Source of the DNA: Alphaproteobacteria bacterium
Lineage (GTDB): Bacteria; Pseudomonadota; Alphaproteobacteria; RF32; CAG-239
Direction of reading: 5' to 3'
NCBI GenBank assembly: GCA_017460085.1
Contig: JAFUBQ010000014.1
Coordinates: 1 to 36,716 of the forward strand
Length of the DNA: 36,716 bases
Shown: in pieces, positions 22,731 to 33,000 of the stretch
How the letters are laid out: every line of letters starts with the position of its first letter
Numbering within the stretch: the stretch's first letter is position 1
Program-made: the position numbers and the translations under genes
Notes under the pieces: generated by a model
Databases searched by the model: none
Seen by the model: the letters and a program-made list of their open reading frames with translations, nothing else
Told to the model about the DNA's origin: nothing

Positions 22731-25200
22731 ACGCTTAAAATTAATATTAATCATCTTAGTGCTGATTCTATGCAAGTTTTCAGCAAATGCGCTTGCTGAA
22801 GAAACTGCCAAAGAAGGAGCAAGCACTTGTTCGGCTGAGCAAATGGAAAAAATTGAAAAAGATTTAACTAAAGCAGCCGAAGAAGGAATGAAAAATTCTA
22901 AAACTTTGCTTAATAACTACAATTCTATTGCCAAACAATATGTTTCCGAATGTAACCAAAATTTAAATGTTGGAACACCGGTGTATTGGAGTATCATAAG
23001 CATTTCTTCGGCATATGCCGTCAGCAAAGACGTTGCCGAAAAATTAATAAGCTTTGATAATAAATCTGATTATCAATATACCGGAGTTGTATGGTCAGCT
23101 GAAGAACCTAAAAACAAAGAATGTGCAAACCTTAAACAACAAGCGGATATTGCACTACAAAATTTCAACAAATCTCGAATCACAACTTCTGCTTTGCTTA
23201 TCAGAGCTGGAGGAAATGATATTCCACGTGCCTGTGTTTGCTCGGAAAACGCAGATAACCAAGAATGCATTACCTATACCACTAAAGATATGGTACAAAA
23301 AACGACTAACGGATGTAAAGTTTTTGCTGAATATATGTCTGAATTTTCCGTTTGCCCGTTATGTCCTGTTTTTGAAGTTATTTTAAACACCAACAGTAGA
23401 ATTGCTCATATATCGTGGACCAGTTTTTCTAAGCCGCTGCAAGGTGTTGTTGTCGCCTTCTTTTTAGTTTTTCTAGCGCTTGAAACTTTAAAGTTAGTAG
23501 CCAGCATGGGCGGCGCCAGTACTTCATCATATTTAAAATCACTGTTTGCACTTAGTTTCAAAGTAGCCATTACCCTAATTTTGCTGCAAAACTCAACCTA
23601 TGTTTATAACTATTTTATATCACCGGTAATAAAAGGCGGCTTGGAAATGGGGCAAGAATTTATTAAAATGAATTCTGAAGACAGCTCTAAAAAATGTAAT
23701 TTAGACGGCTTAAATGTATCTTTTAACACCATTGAGGGTAGTGAATTAGATTCCGAAATTTTGAGTGATATTTATGAGACAGTTCGCTGTTTTAATAACT
23801 CGGCAATTACCTTGCCGGCAATCGGTAAATCCTTAATGTGCCATGGTTGGGAAAATGAAGAAGGCTGGGATTTACCGGATTTTAGAATGTGGTTTTCCGG
23901 TGCCGTAAATTACATATTCGGTCTAATGATATGGCTAGCCTTTGCCTTCTTTTTAGTCGATTGTACTGTGCAATTGGGCATTGTATGTGCTTTGGTTCCT
24001 CTGTTTGTGGCTTGCTGGCCGTTTAAAATGACACAGCGTTATACATTTACCGGTGTGAAAATTATCATGAATACATTTTTCACATTTGCCTTGATGGGAG
24101 TTGTGATGATGCTTGGCATTGAATTGGTTGCTTTTGCCTTGCAAGGAGGAAACAGTAATATGGATAGTGCACAATTACTTGCGACCTTAAATGGTATTGA
24201 TATTGATGCCCAAAAACTACGCAAAATGTTTGACTTTGAAGAAACCTCTTTTTTGGGACTATTAGCTTGTTGTATTATTGCCCTGAAATTGATTACTACG
24301 GCTAAAAGCGCTGCCAACAAATTTTCAACCGTATCAAGTTCCGGTATTGGTGAAAAAGTTGGTACTTTAGGCGCTTCACTTGGAAACAAACTGGCATCAC
24401 CTATTGTTGGCGGTGGTTTGACTATGGCAAAAGGAACAGCAATAGCTATCGGCCAAAAAGCGGCTAAAACAGATACCGGACGCTATGTGGCAAGAAAATA
24501 CAGAAGCGGTGTTAATGCAGTTAGAGGTGCGTTCGGACTGTCTCAAAGCCAATCCGGTTCCGGTTTACCTAATACAGAAGCTCAAGCCACAACACCGGAA
24601 ACAACACATTCTCAGAACCAAAATTCTGAAAATTCGCAAACAACACAAAACCAACAACACAATTCGCAGAACCAAAATTCTGAAAATTCACAAAAACCAA
24701 ACAATGAAGAAAAAGCAACCTATGATAACGGTCAACCGAAATTTAGTGAAACTACAGATGAAAATGGTAATGTAAATCGTAAAAATTTTGATAAAAACGG
24801 TAAAGTAACTTCAGAAACGAAAACTGATAAAAATGGTAAAGAAGTAGAATATAAAGGATATCATGCAAATGGTGAACTTGCCGCCCTCCATACTGTTGAT
24901 GAAAACGGCACGCGTCATTGGCAAACTTTTAATGAAGATAAAACATTGAGTACTGAAGGTTCATACAACGAAAAAACCGGCGATAGAACTGAAAAAAAAT
25001 ATGACCACGGCCAATTGACATCTGAAAGCACTGATAGCGGCAATGGTGACTATTCATATAAAACTTATCATTCTAATGGTAAAACCAAACAAGAAGGGAA
25101 AGGAAACATTAACACCGGCGTGCATCATACAAGCTATGATGAAGAACAAAACATTACGCGCAAATGGCATACTTTTGAAAAAGGGCAAACAGATGAATAA
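22723..25200 (+). CDS. VirB6/TrbL-like protein B with C-terminal YwqK/MORN-like repeats
   Basis: 825 residues from the ATG at 22723 (AAAAGGAG upstream). A signal sequence (1-24) is followed by a short periplasmic part. The VirB6 core begins at C211-x-x-C214 and shows GKSLMC near 368 and WPFKMTQ at 432-438. After the helices comes a Gln/Asn/Ser-rich linker (about 607-660) with an internal repeat. The tail (about 667-825) has repeated blocks such as YDNGQPKF, TDENGNVNRKNF, YHANGELAAL and YHSNGKTKQEGKG. These resemble YwqK/MORN_2 repeats, as in the separate gene at 1966. In other VirB6 families the C-terminal extension is exposed; the side here is not known. Confidence 0.8.
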   Translation: MIKRLKLILIILVLILCKFSANALAEETAKEGASTCSAEQMEKIEKDLTKAAEEGMKNSKTLLNNYNSIAKQYVSECNQNLNVGTPVYWSIISISSAYAVSKDVAEKLISFDNKSDYQYTGVVWSAEEPKNKECANLKQQADIALQNFNKSRITTSALLIRAGGNDIPRACVCSENADNQECITYTTKDMVQKTTNGCKVFAEYMSEFSVCPLCPVFEVILNTNSRIAHISWTSFSKPLQGVVVAFFLVFLALETLKLVASMGGASTSSYLKSLFALSFKVAITLILLQNSTYVYNYFISPVIKGGLEMGQEFIKMNSEDSSKKCNLDGLNVSFNTIEGSELDSEILSDIYETVRCFNNSAITLPAIGKSLMCHGWENEEGWDLPDFRMWFSGAVNYIFGLMIWLAFAFFLVDCTVQLGIVCALVPLFVACWPFKMTQRYTFTGVKIIMNTFFTFALMGVVMMLGIELVAFALQGGNSNMDSAQLLATLNGIDIDAQKLRKMFDFEETSFLGLLACCIIALKLITTAKSAANKFSTVSSSGIGEKVGTLGASLGNKLASPIVGGGLTMAKGTAIAIGQKAAKTDTGRYVARKYRSGVNAVRGAFGLSQSQSGSGLPNTEAQATTPETTHSQNQNSENSQTTQNQQHNSQNQNSENSQKPNNEEKATYDNGQPKFSETTDENGNVNRKNFDKNGKVTSETKTDKNGKEVEYKGYHANGELAALHTVDENGTRHWQTFNEDKTLSTEGSYNEKTGDRTEKKYDHGQLTSESTDSGNGDYSYKTYHSNGKTKQEGKGNINTGVHHTSYDEEQNITRKWHTFEKGQTDE
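24612..24693 (+). repeat. 54-bp imperfect repeat in the Gln/Asn linker of protein B
   Basis: Two copies of CAGAACCAAAATTCTG plus following bases start at 24613 and 24667, 54 bp apart, encoding QNQNSENSQ twice. They are nearly identical, so the linker grew by recent duplication. The 54-bp period equals that of the repeats at 36400, although the sequences differ. Confidence 0.7.
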
Positions 25201-25209
25201 GCGTGTAAA

Positions 25210-25254
25210 TTTAACCATATTGTAATATTTATTTTCTAAAATTTATGTTACAAT
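25210..25254 (+). promoter_or_regulatory. Promoter/leader of the VirB6-like array, copy 2
   Basis: Exact copy of the 20-mer at 19978 followed at the same distance by TGTTACAAT (TACAAT, 25249-25254). The following leader also resembles the first, ending AAGGACT before ATGAAG in both. It gives genes C-E a second transcription start under the same control as A-B. Confidence 0.55.
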
Positions 25255-25295
25255 AAAGATAGATTATTGGGACAATTGCGCAAGGACTGAAGTAA

Positions 25296-26675
25296 ATGAA
25301 GAAAATTAAGCTATATAATATATGCAAAATTCTTTGCTTGGTTCTGTGCGCTTGCTTTTTGCTTTCGGCATGCAGTGATGAAGAAATTCAAGTTAATGAC
25401 AAAGGTCAAGCCACACTTATTTACACAGATGATTCCGGTGAAGATATAAAAGATATTGCTGTATCTCATCGTTCTTGTATGCAGGGTACGCTTTTAAGGA
25501 GTATCTATTCCAGTATAGGGCAAATGACAACCGATGTTTATTCCACATTAACTAAAGAAAATTTGCTTTCTTTGGTCATTTTAGCCTTTACGGTTTGGAT
25601 GGCTTTTCAAATTTTAAAGCACGTTTCCGCCACAACTCCGGAATCTATTGGTGAGTTTTGGACTAAAGTTCTGCGCAAAGCTGCTATATGCACTATTTGC
25701 GGCACATTGGTTTCTTCGCCTGAAAATATTCTTTATGTTGTGAACACATTCATTTTTCCGGTTTATGTTACCATTTTGGAATTTACAAGCTTAGTTATGG
25801 AACAGTTGGGAAAATCTCCCGAAGCAGAAACTGTTGCTATTCAATTATTCGGCACTCCTGAAGACGATTCTGCAATTTGTGAGGCCTTTGTTAATAAAAT
25901 TTCCACTTGTAAATTTAATAATGCAGCAAATGTTAGCATGACAACCAGTTCTTTTCCGACCGAACCGTTAGAACTGATGAGTTGCATGGCATGCGTACTG
26001 AGTGACCGTTTAACGATTGGTTATGATATTGGTTTGCGCTTGTTGACAAAACCAAGCTTAACCTCAATAGTAACCGGTATTTTTGTTTTAGCTTCATTTT
26101 TTATTACTATTGTCAGTTTTGCCCTCTATTTGGTAGATAGCATTTTCCGTTTAAATATGATGATTGTTATTTTACCATTTTTAATAATGTTTTATCCGTT
26201 TGAGCAAACGCGTAAGTGGTCAACTAAAGGTTTTCAAATAATTCTTGGTTCTGCCTCTATTATGCTTTGCTTGGGTTTAATTATTATGATGACGGTTTTT
26301 GCTATGGAAAAGCTGTTGATTGATAAAAATATGCGCGTCCCGTATGGCGACCCTAGAGAATATATGGACTTTGGCACAATTGCTCTATCTATTTTGTTTA
26401 TGGCATTTATCATTAAGCAATCTTGTTCCACAGCCGTTCAACTGGCAGAACACTTAACCGGTTCAGTAGGCGAAGCTAATTTTGCCAAAAATGTTAATGG
26501 TGTCGTGCGTTGGGTTGGCAGTGCAATATTTGCACTGGCAACAATGGGAGCTTCTGCTATGTGGAGCACAGCATACAAATATATAAAAACAGTTCGCAAA
26601 ATTGATAAAAAATATCGCAAAATGAAGGCTAAATTTGAAAAAGCCACCGGTCGCGGCAATCAAGGAAAACAATAG
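25296..26675 (+). CDS. VirB6/TrbL-like lipoprotein C
   Basis: 459 residues. The N-terminus is a lipoprotein signal ending LLSAC (Cys26), so the chain is lipid-anchored on the periplasmic side before entering the membrane. This is unusual for a VirB6-like protein. The core has helices near 82-105, 125-150 and 250-330, the signature YPFEQTR (300-306) and a C-terminal region with basic coiled residues. The C-x-x-C motif at the core start is replaced by one cysteine (SCMQG). No large extra domain; it is the shortest full core and closest in layout to classical VirB6. AAGGACT precedes the ATG. Confidence 0.78.
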   Translation: MKKIKLYNICKILCLVLCACFLLSACSDEEIQVNDKGQATLIYTDDSGEDIKDIAVSHRSCMQGTLLRSIYSSIGQMTTDVYSTLTKENLLSLVILAFTVWMAFQILKHVSATTPESIGEFWTKVLRKAAICTICGTLVSSPENILYVVNTFIFPVYVTILEFTSLVMEQLGKSPEAETVAIQLFGTPEDDSAICEAFVNKISTCKFNNAANVSMTTSSFPTEPLELMSCMACVLSDRLTIGYDIGLRLLTKPSLTSIVTGIFVLASFFITIVSFALYLVDSIFRLNMMIVILPFLIMFYPFEQTRKWSTKGFQIILGSASIMLCLGLIIMMTVFAMEKLLIDKNMRVPYGDPREYMDFGTIALSILFMAFIIKQSCSTAVQLAEHLTGSVGEANFAKNVNGVVRWVGSAIFALATMGASAMWSTAYKYIKTVRKIDKKYRKMKAKFEKATGRGNQGKQ

Positions 26676-26686
26676 AGAGGCCGCCG

Positions 26687-27550
26687 ATGATGAAATTTAG
26701 AAACATAATAAAAAATGCTCTTATTAATCAACCTAAAACATTATTTTTGGTGGTCATACAATATTTATCAGTAAATTGTACATTTTCAAAAGCACAAAAT
26801 ATAAAATTAGCGCATAATATAGAAGAATATAATAATAATAATGGAAAGACTATTGTAACTTATTCAAAGACTTGCTCTACAACAAATTTACATTTGATTT
26901 GGAAAGCGTTTCTTGCCATCAGTATTATTTTGCTGAGCAATGTGTATATAACTGAAACATATGCCGGAGATGAAGCAACAGCAAAAGAAACATATACCGG
27001 AGAAGAAGCAAAAGTCGTAGAAAAAACAAATACCAAAGGATTTTGGAATACATTAAAATCGATTTTTTATGTAGATTCAAAGTATGAAGGTGATACTAGT
27101 GGTTATTACAACTACAATAGACCTATTGCTAGTTACAATCAATGTTCTCTTGAAACATTAAAAAAGCAATATATGGAAAATCCCGATAAAAATTGCTGGT
27201 ATTGCAATATTATCAGCACCATGACCGGAGCTTATTTGGAAGCTGTAGCAAATATAATGAATATTGTTGAAACTCTTGCTCTATTAATTTTACGATACGG
27301 CTTTTTAATATGGTTGGCTTATTATATTTTGCAACAAGTCAGTTCTCTTGCCCCCATTACTCCCGGAAAAATGTTGCAAGAAATTTTAATGATGGGTTTT
27401 AAGGTTTTGCTGGCAACACTTGCCGTGCATCAAGGGATTTCTCTTTTAACCGAATTTTTCCTTGACCCTGTTATGTTGTTTGGTATTGACTATGGCCAAA
27501 CAATGTTGAATGGAGTTATGGAAAAAGAAGTTCTAGGAGGCGCATCATGA
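26687..27550 (+). CDS. First half of a split VirB6-like core (D1)
   Basis: 287 residues. It holds C170-x-x-C173 and the first set of membrane helices, then PVMLFGIDYGQTM, which matches the end of the first core half in A (PFIEGGVDFGMSL), B (PVIKGGLEMGQEF) and E (PVMETGLDFGKTL). It stops there, without the WPF part. The N-terminus has two hydrophobic segments (about 15-35 and 70-90), the second looking like a signal peptide, so the true start may be internal. Its stop overlaps the start of D2 in another frame (ATGA). GAGAGG precedes the ATG at 26687/26690. Confidence 0.72.
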   Translation: MMKFRNIIKNALINQPKTLFLVVIQYLSVNCTFSKAQNIKLAHNIEEYNNNNGKTIVTYSKTCSTTNLHLIWKAFLAISIILLSNVYITETYAGDEATAKETYTGEEAKVVEKTNTKGFWNTLKSIFYVDSKYEGDTSGYYNYNRPIASYNQCSLETLKKQYMENPDKNCWYCNIISTMTGAYLEAVANIMNIVETLALLILRYGFLIWLAYYILQQVSSLAPITPGKMLQEILMMGFKVLLATLAVHQGISLLTEFFLDPVMLFGIDYGQTMLNGVMEKEVLGGAS

Positions 27551-29991
27551 AAAATCTACTTAAAATATTTATGATGTCTATTCTATTGACTGTTGTTTTG
27601 TGTATAAAAGCAACAGATGCCGGACGCTACAAAGCCACCAATGACTACATGCTTGCTACTATTTTATGGCACGAGGCACGAGGAGAAGGTTACGCAGAAA
27701 TGCAAAAAGTTGCAAATGTCGCCATAAATAGATATGAAAAATTTGCGGGCCATAATAAAGAGGGATACACCCTAGAAATAGGAGATATTTTGACTGCTTC
27801 AGGCGCTTTTGAAGGAAGTTCTGCATATTTAAATTCAAGAATGACAAATCAAGATATTTTAAAACACATTAATCTTCGTGGCTCTGAAGGGAAAAGATGG
27901 AAACAGGCTCTTAATCTTGCCGCCCAAGCTTTATCCGGACAGCTTTCTGATTTAACTCATGGTGCAACACATTTTCACGTATGTGACATAAACAAGAATG
28001 GAGGATATTGGGCCGCAATGAAAAATGCGGGTCAGGGAGCTTATGCTATAAAAAATATATCAGTCGGCAAGCATTGCTTTTATCGTAATATTCAAATGGG
28101 GGCAATGAAGGTTAATGGCCATAGGTTCTACGAAGGCAAAGTTACCGGAAATTACTCTAATGGCTCCGCTTCGATTGGTGCCGATGGAGGCGGCAGCGGT
28201 GAAGGCAGCGGTGATGACTTCAGTTATAGCGGAGGTTATAATGAAGGTAGCGATGGCTCGGGAAACGGCTCATTTCTTAACTTAACATTTGATGATGCGG
28301 AATATAAAGCAGCTTGCGAACAGGCTAAAACTGAGGCTAATGGCATTATTACAACACCTCCAAATTTGTTTAACACTCAAACTCTGAAACGCATGTCTGA
28401 AATGCTGCAAACAATATATGCTTCTCTAGGCCGCGTATATGTTATCGGACAGGGTTTAATGTGCTTTTCTACTCATGCAGGGAAGATTGATTTAACATTT
28501 TTCAAAATGGTAAATATTCCATATTGGTTGGCAGGCTTTGCCATTTATCTATCTGCCTTTTTTATTACCATTAGTATCGGCCTATTTTTTGTTGATGTGG
28601 CATTTAAAATTGGATTTGCTTTACTAATGCTGCCAATTAGTATTTCGCTGTGGCCATTTGAGGCAACACGTGGCAAATTAACTGAAAATTTTTCGGTTAT
28701 CATTCGTAATTCTATGCTATTCGCAATGGTTTCAATTGGTATATCTTACGCTTTGACACTTATTGAAAACAGTGCAATGCAAGCAATTAATGATGCTGAT
28801 TTTGCCCAAGCCATTAATGATAACAGCATGAAAGGAATAGGTAAACAATTTGCCCTTTCCGGCACAAATACATTGGTAATTTTCTTTTGCGTACTTTATG
28901 CTTATTTCTTAATTCAGGCAAGTGTTAAAGATTATTTGGACCGCATTTTTTCAGATAATGTTTTCGGTGGTTCAAGCCCAATGCACGAACTAGGGGTGCA
29001 GGCTTTCGGTAATATGGCAAGCAATGTTGTATTGCCTTTAGCTTCAATTGGAACAGATATGGTGCGCACAACAGTGGGAACCGGTTTGGTAAAAGCCGGA
29101 GATAGTCTGAAAAACATCAGCCAGCGCCGCGGACCTCAAAATTCAGTGCCCCCAGCACCAATATCACCGCAACCAACACCGACAACACCTCCTACTCCGC
29201 CGACACCGCCTGACAGCACACCTTTAACGGATAGTCAAGAAGCGGAACAACCACTGAAGCAAACAAGACCTAATCGCGGAACAAATCCGAGTCATTATGG
29301 CAGAAATAATAATTATAAGCCTAAGAATAAAACTTTTGCTGATCTTCGCCGTGAACGCCAAAAAGAGAAGAATCTATCACAAAAAAACAATGTTTCTAAT
29401 CCGCAAAGCATGACAAGTTCAGTACCACCATCTGCCGACACTGCTCCAATGCCGAAAACTCCGACCACTCCGCCTAAGGCAACTAAACCGCTTTCCGCCA
29501 AGGAGGCTTTCAAACTCGGTATGCAAAATGCCGACAGCAGTGCGTATTCTTTGTCTGCCGGCACTATTTTGAAAAATGCCTCTAAAATTGCCGATGCACC
29601 GTTTGAACTGCTTAATAAAAAAACATACACTCAATTAGCTCATTTAGATGAACTTATGCAAAGACAAAAAGAAAAACAAGCGCAAAGGAAAGAGGCTGAA
29701 GATAAACTTGCTCCTAATTTGAATGGAAAAACGCGAATGATTATGCGCGCCGGCCAATTATTTATGCGCACAGCTAAAGATACTAAAAATGAAGCAGCTT
29801 ATGCGGCAGGTTCAATTTTATCCGGTTTAGGCAACGCCATTCGTGTTAATCCGAAAAGCAAAAATACATGGGATAGTTTGTCTGATTGGTATCAGAAAAA
29901 CAAAGATGAAGAAATTGAAGAAGAATTGAGAAAACAGGCACAAGCCGAAACCGATGCAAATTTATCTGACCAATTTATAGAAAAAGAATGA
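27547..29991 (+). CDS. SleB-type hydrolase fused to second half of a VirB6-like core (D2)
   Basis: 814 residues. A signal peptide (1-25) is followed by a SleB/Hydrolase_2 domain (about 30-182): WHEARGE with the probable catalytic E43, VANVAINRY, and GATHFH and HCFYR near its end. Family members cleave peptidoglycan glycan strands. A Gly/Ser linker (about 205-245) leads to the second VirB6 half: GQGLMC (301-306), helices, and WPFEATR (369-375). The tail has a Pro/Thr-rich stretch (about 540-565) and basic helices. The start has AGGAGG at normal distance, so it is a genuine start and not a frameshift product of D1. Confidence 0.82.
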   Translation: MKNLLKIFMMSILLTVVLCIKATDAGRYKATNDYMLATILWHEARGEGYAEMQKVANVAINRYEKFAGHNKEGYTLEIGDILTASGAFEGSSAYLNSRMTNQDILKHINLRGSEGKRWKQALNLAAQALSGQLSDLTHGATHFHVCDINKNGGYWAAMKNAGQGAYAIKNISVGKHCFYRNIQMGAMKVNGHRFYEGKVTGNYSNGSASIGADGGGSGEGSGDDFSYSGGYNEGSDGSGNGSFLNLTFDDAEYKAACEQAKTEANGIITTPPNLFNTQTLKRMSEMLQTIYASLGRVYVIGQGLMCFSTHAGKIDLTFFKMVNIPYWLAGFAIYLSAFFITISIGLFFVDVAFKIGFALLMLPISISLWPFEATRGKLTENFSVIIRNSMLFAMVSIGISYALTLIENSAMQAINDADFAQAINDNSMKGIGKQFALSGTNTLVIFFCVLYAYFLIQASVKDYLDRIFSDNVFGGSSPMHELGVQAFGNMASNVVLPLASIGTDMVRTTVGTGLVKAGDSLKNISQRRGPQNSVPPAPISPQPTPTTPPTPPTPPDSTPLTDSQEAEQPLKQTRPNRGTNPSHYGRNNNYKPKNKTFADLRRERQKEKNLSQKNNVSNPQSMTSSVPPSADTAPMPKTPTTPPKATKPLSAKEAFKLGMQNADSSAYSLSAGTILKNASKIADAPFELLNKKTYTQLAHLDELMQRQKEKQAQRKEAEDKLAPNLNGKTRMIMRAGQLFMRTAKDTKNEAAYAAGSILSGLGNAIRVNPKSKNTWDSLSDWYQKNKDEEIEEELRKQAQAETDANLSDQFIEKE

Positions 29992-30005
29992 TGAGGAAAA
30001 TGCTG

Positions 30006-33000
30006 ATGAAACCGATTACAAAATATATATTTTTAATCCTTTTCCTACTTTTTAGCGGGTTGGCAATTTGTAGCAATGAGGCATTTGCCGATAATACGGC
30101 ATCGTGCAAAAAAGGAGAGAAACAAAGCTGTAAAGTTTCAGATGATTGTTTTCCGAATCGTAATGGCAAACATTATACATCTTCGGCACGTGGTAACAAC
30201 ATTGGCGGAGATTGTGTCAAAAAGGCTTCAGCAAACGGCTGCTACAATTCTAATCCGACTAGTTGCTCCGGTTCATATAATGGCTTAGGAAATCGCGGAG
30301 AATCACGCAACCACTACGGCAGTGATATCGGCAGCGCAGCATGCGGAAAAGAAAAGGGAAAAATTCAAGTATATGCACCGGCTGACGGAGAAATTGTTTG
30401 GATAGGTGTATCTAGCGGCGGCGGCCGTACAATGATTATTGAACATACAAAAAAATGTTCTGGAGGAGGCAAATTTAAAACCATCTATCGCCACTTGGCT
30501 GCCTATCTTAAAACCGGAGGTTCAGTTAAAAAAGGAGTGCCTGTGGGCATTGAAGGCGGCTCTAATTGCTATAACCGCAGCTTTGGCGAAGCCTGTATTT
30601 GCGATAATAAAGAGCAAAGTGTTGGTCACGTCTATAGCGGCTGTAATAAAGCTCACGCATATGCCATTCATTTGCATATGGAAACTATAAACAGTGGCTT
30701 CAATGGTTCTAATAGCTATGTTGGTGGTGAAATGGAAAATGTAATGAAATCATATTGCGGCGGTGTGCAAGCACTTTGCGGTGATTGTCCGGTAGACACC
30801 AGCAACTGTGTTGGCAAAAATGATACATCTTTTGACGGAACAACAGCTAATTTAGATGGTGTGCAAGACGGTTTTGCCGGTGCTAGTGGCTCAGATGGTG
30901 GCGGATATACCTCAGATAAATGTAATTTCCAAGATTATCTGGATTCTCAAAATTGTACTTTTTGCGAATTATTCAAAAAATTTTTTAATGTTTCCAGTAC
31001 AATGGCCAAGCTAGCAAATGATAAACTTGCCGGACCGACCAAAACTTTGGTTAGTATTGGATTCGTAATTTGGCTTTGCATATATTTGTTGCGCCATCTT
31101 ACTTCATATTCTCAAGTTACTACCGGTGAAATGCTGAAAGGTATTTTGTTCCAAGGTTTCAGAGTGGCGGTTGTCATTATTGCTTTAAGCGGAGCTATAT
31201 ATGAAATTATGGATTTAACCCTTAATCCGGTAATGGAAACTGGACTTGACTTTGGTAAAACGCTCAATCGTGATTCTACTTGTGATGACGGAGCTACCTA
31301 TATGCAGGGAATTATCGGTTATGATGAAACGACCGGTTTTCCTAAGCCTGATAACGCTGCATCTGATCAAATCGGAGGCCTTTCCAAACATATGGGAGAA
31401 TCACTGATTTGCAGTTTGAAAAATTTGGAAGACAGCACCGGTTTCATGATGTCACTCGGAAAATATTCAATATGTCTTTCTTGGGAACGTTTTAAGTTAT
31501 GGAAAATATTTCCTAGTTTGGGCTATTTTTCTACCGGCTTGTTCTTGTGGATTACCGGATTGTTTTTATTACTTTCGTTTCCTTGGTGCTTAATAGATTG
31601 TCTTTTACAATTATGCGTTGCCGTGGCATTGATACCATGTGCCGTTGGCGCCTATGCTTTTAAAATTACAGCACAATATCTAAAATTGATATGGAGTATG
31701 TTTATGAATGCTCTGTTCAACTTTGTATTTATGGCAATTATCGTATATATTATTAACAAAAATTTACAAGATTGGATTGGTTATACTCCGGGCAGCAACC
31801 CCGATCCAGAAATATTTATAACAGCATATAAACCAGAAGGTTTAGCTTGGTGGGGTATTGGTTTTGTAAAAATGTTATTGGTTTGCATTTTCAGTTGGAC
31901 ATTTTTTGATGAAGCAAAGAGTATGGCTAATGAATTTGCCCGCGGTATCGGCTTCCATGATTTAGGTAGGAAAGTCGGCAGCACAGTCACGTCAGCAGCT
32001 TTCAATAAGGTAATTAAACCGGGGACAGCAATGGCCGGCAGTTTAGCTCTTAGCTCGGCTAAAAAAATCGGCAGAGAAATAAACCGCGAATTTGGTGACA
32101 GCGCCCGAAATTTCGCTAATAAAGGACGATATAAAGTTCTGAAATTTTTCGGTGCCAAAGAAACTACCAATCCGAACGGAACGACATCTGTTTCAAGCTC
32201 ATTTAATTTTATGGGAACAAAACATTCGCACACTTTCACTAAAGACGGCGATGGTAACTACACGAAAACCTCGCAAACTCATCGTCGTTCTAATTATGAA
32301 AAATATTTTAATGTTACCACCAACGAAGATGGAAATGTTAATGTTACAGCACGCAAAAGCTTTATGGGTATGACCATGTTTGGGCTTTTCGGTAAACAAG
32401 CAATGAAAGAAGAAAAAGACCCTGTTACCGGCCGTACAATTTGGCGCACAGCCGATAAAGATGCATCACGGCAAAGAGAGCTGACTATAGATGATGATGG
32501 TAATATCAAATTTAATAAATATTCTAACTTAGATGATAAAAATATTTTCACGCAAGCTATGCACTATCGCAGCGGCAAAGACCATCCGGGCGTTCAAAAA
32601 GGCATTACAAAAGTTAAAAACGATAATGTTTTGAAAATGACAGAAATGTTTGATGATATGGGCAATCTTACCGGACGACACTTAGAATTTCGCAATACTG
32701 TAGATGGCTTAATTAAGCAAGACGGGACTACCAATTTGAATAGTATGAACTATTTAATTAATCAATCAACAGATAAAGAACGGGCATATGAGGCACTGAT
32801 TGTTGCTCATATGCAGCAACGCAATATGAATATAGATGAAACATTTAATAACCGCACAGTCACCGTAAATAAAGACCAATCTGTGACCATTATGCAAACA
32901 AATAATGATGGCTCGCGTCAGGAAATTACCGCTAAAATTGACGGTAATCAGATGATTTTGCATGAAAAAACTTTTGATTCCGCCGGTAATCCGATTCGCT

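Noticed and set aside
24721..25200. RHS/YD-repeat toxin tail
   Set aside because: The blocks lack the YD-repeat spacing and the conserved RHS core, and no toxin domain follows. YwqK/MORN_2-like is a better description.
26687..29991. D1/D2 as one gene broken by a frameshift error
   Set aside because: D2 has its own AGGAGG, ATG and signal peptide, and the split falls at a loop boundary. A read check is still proposed.
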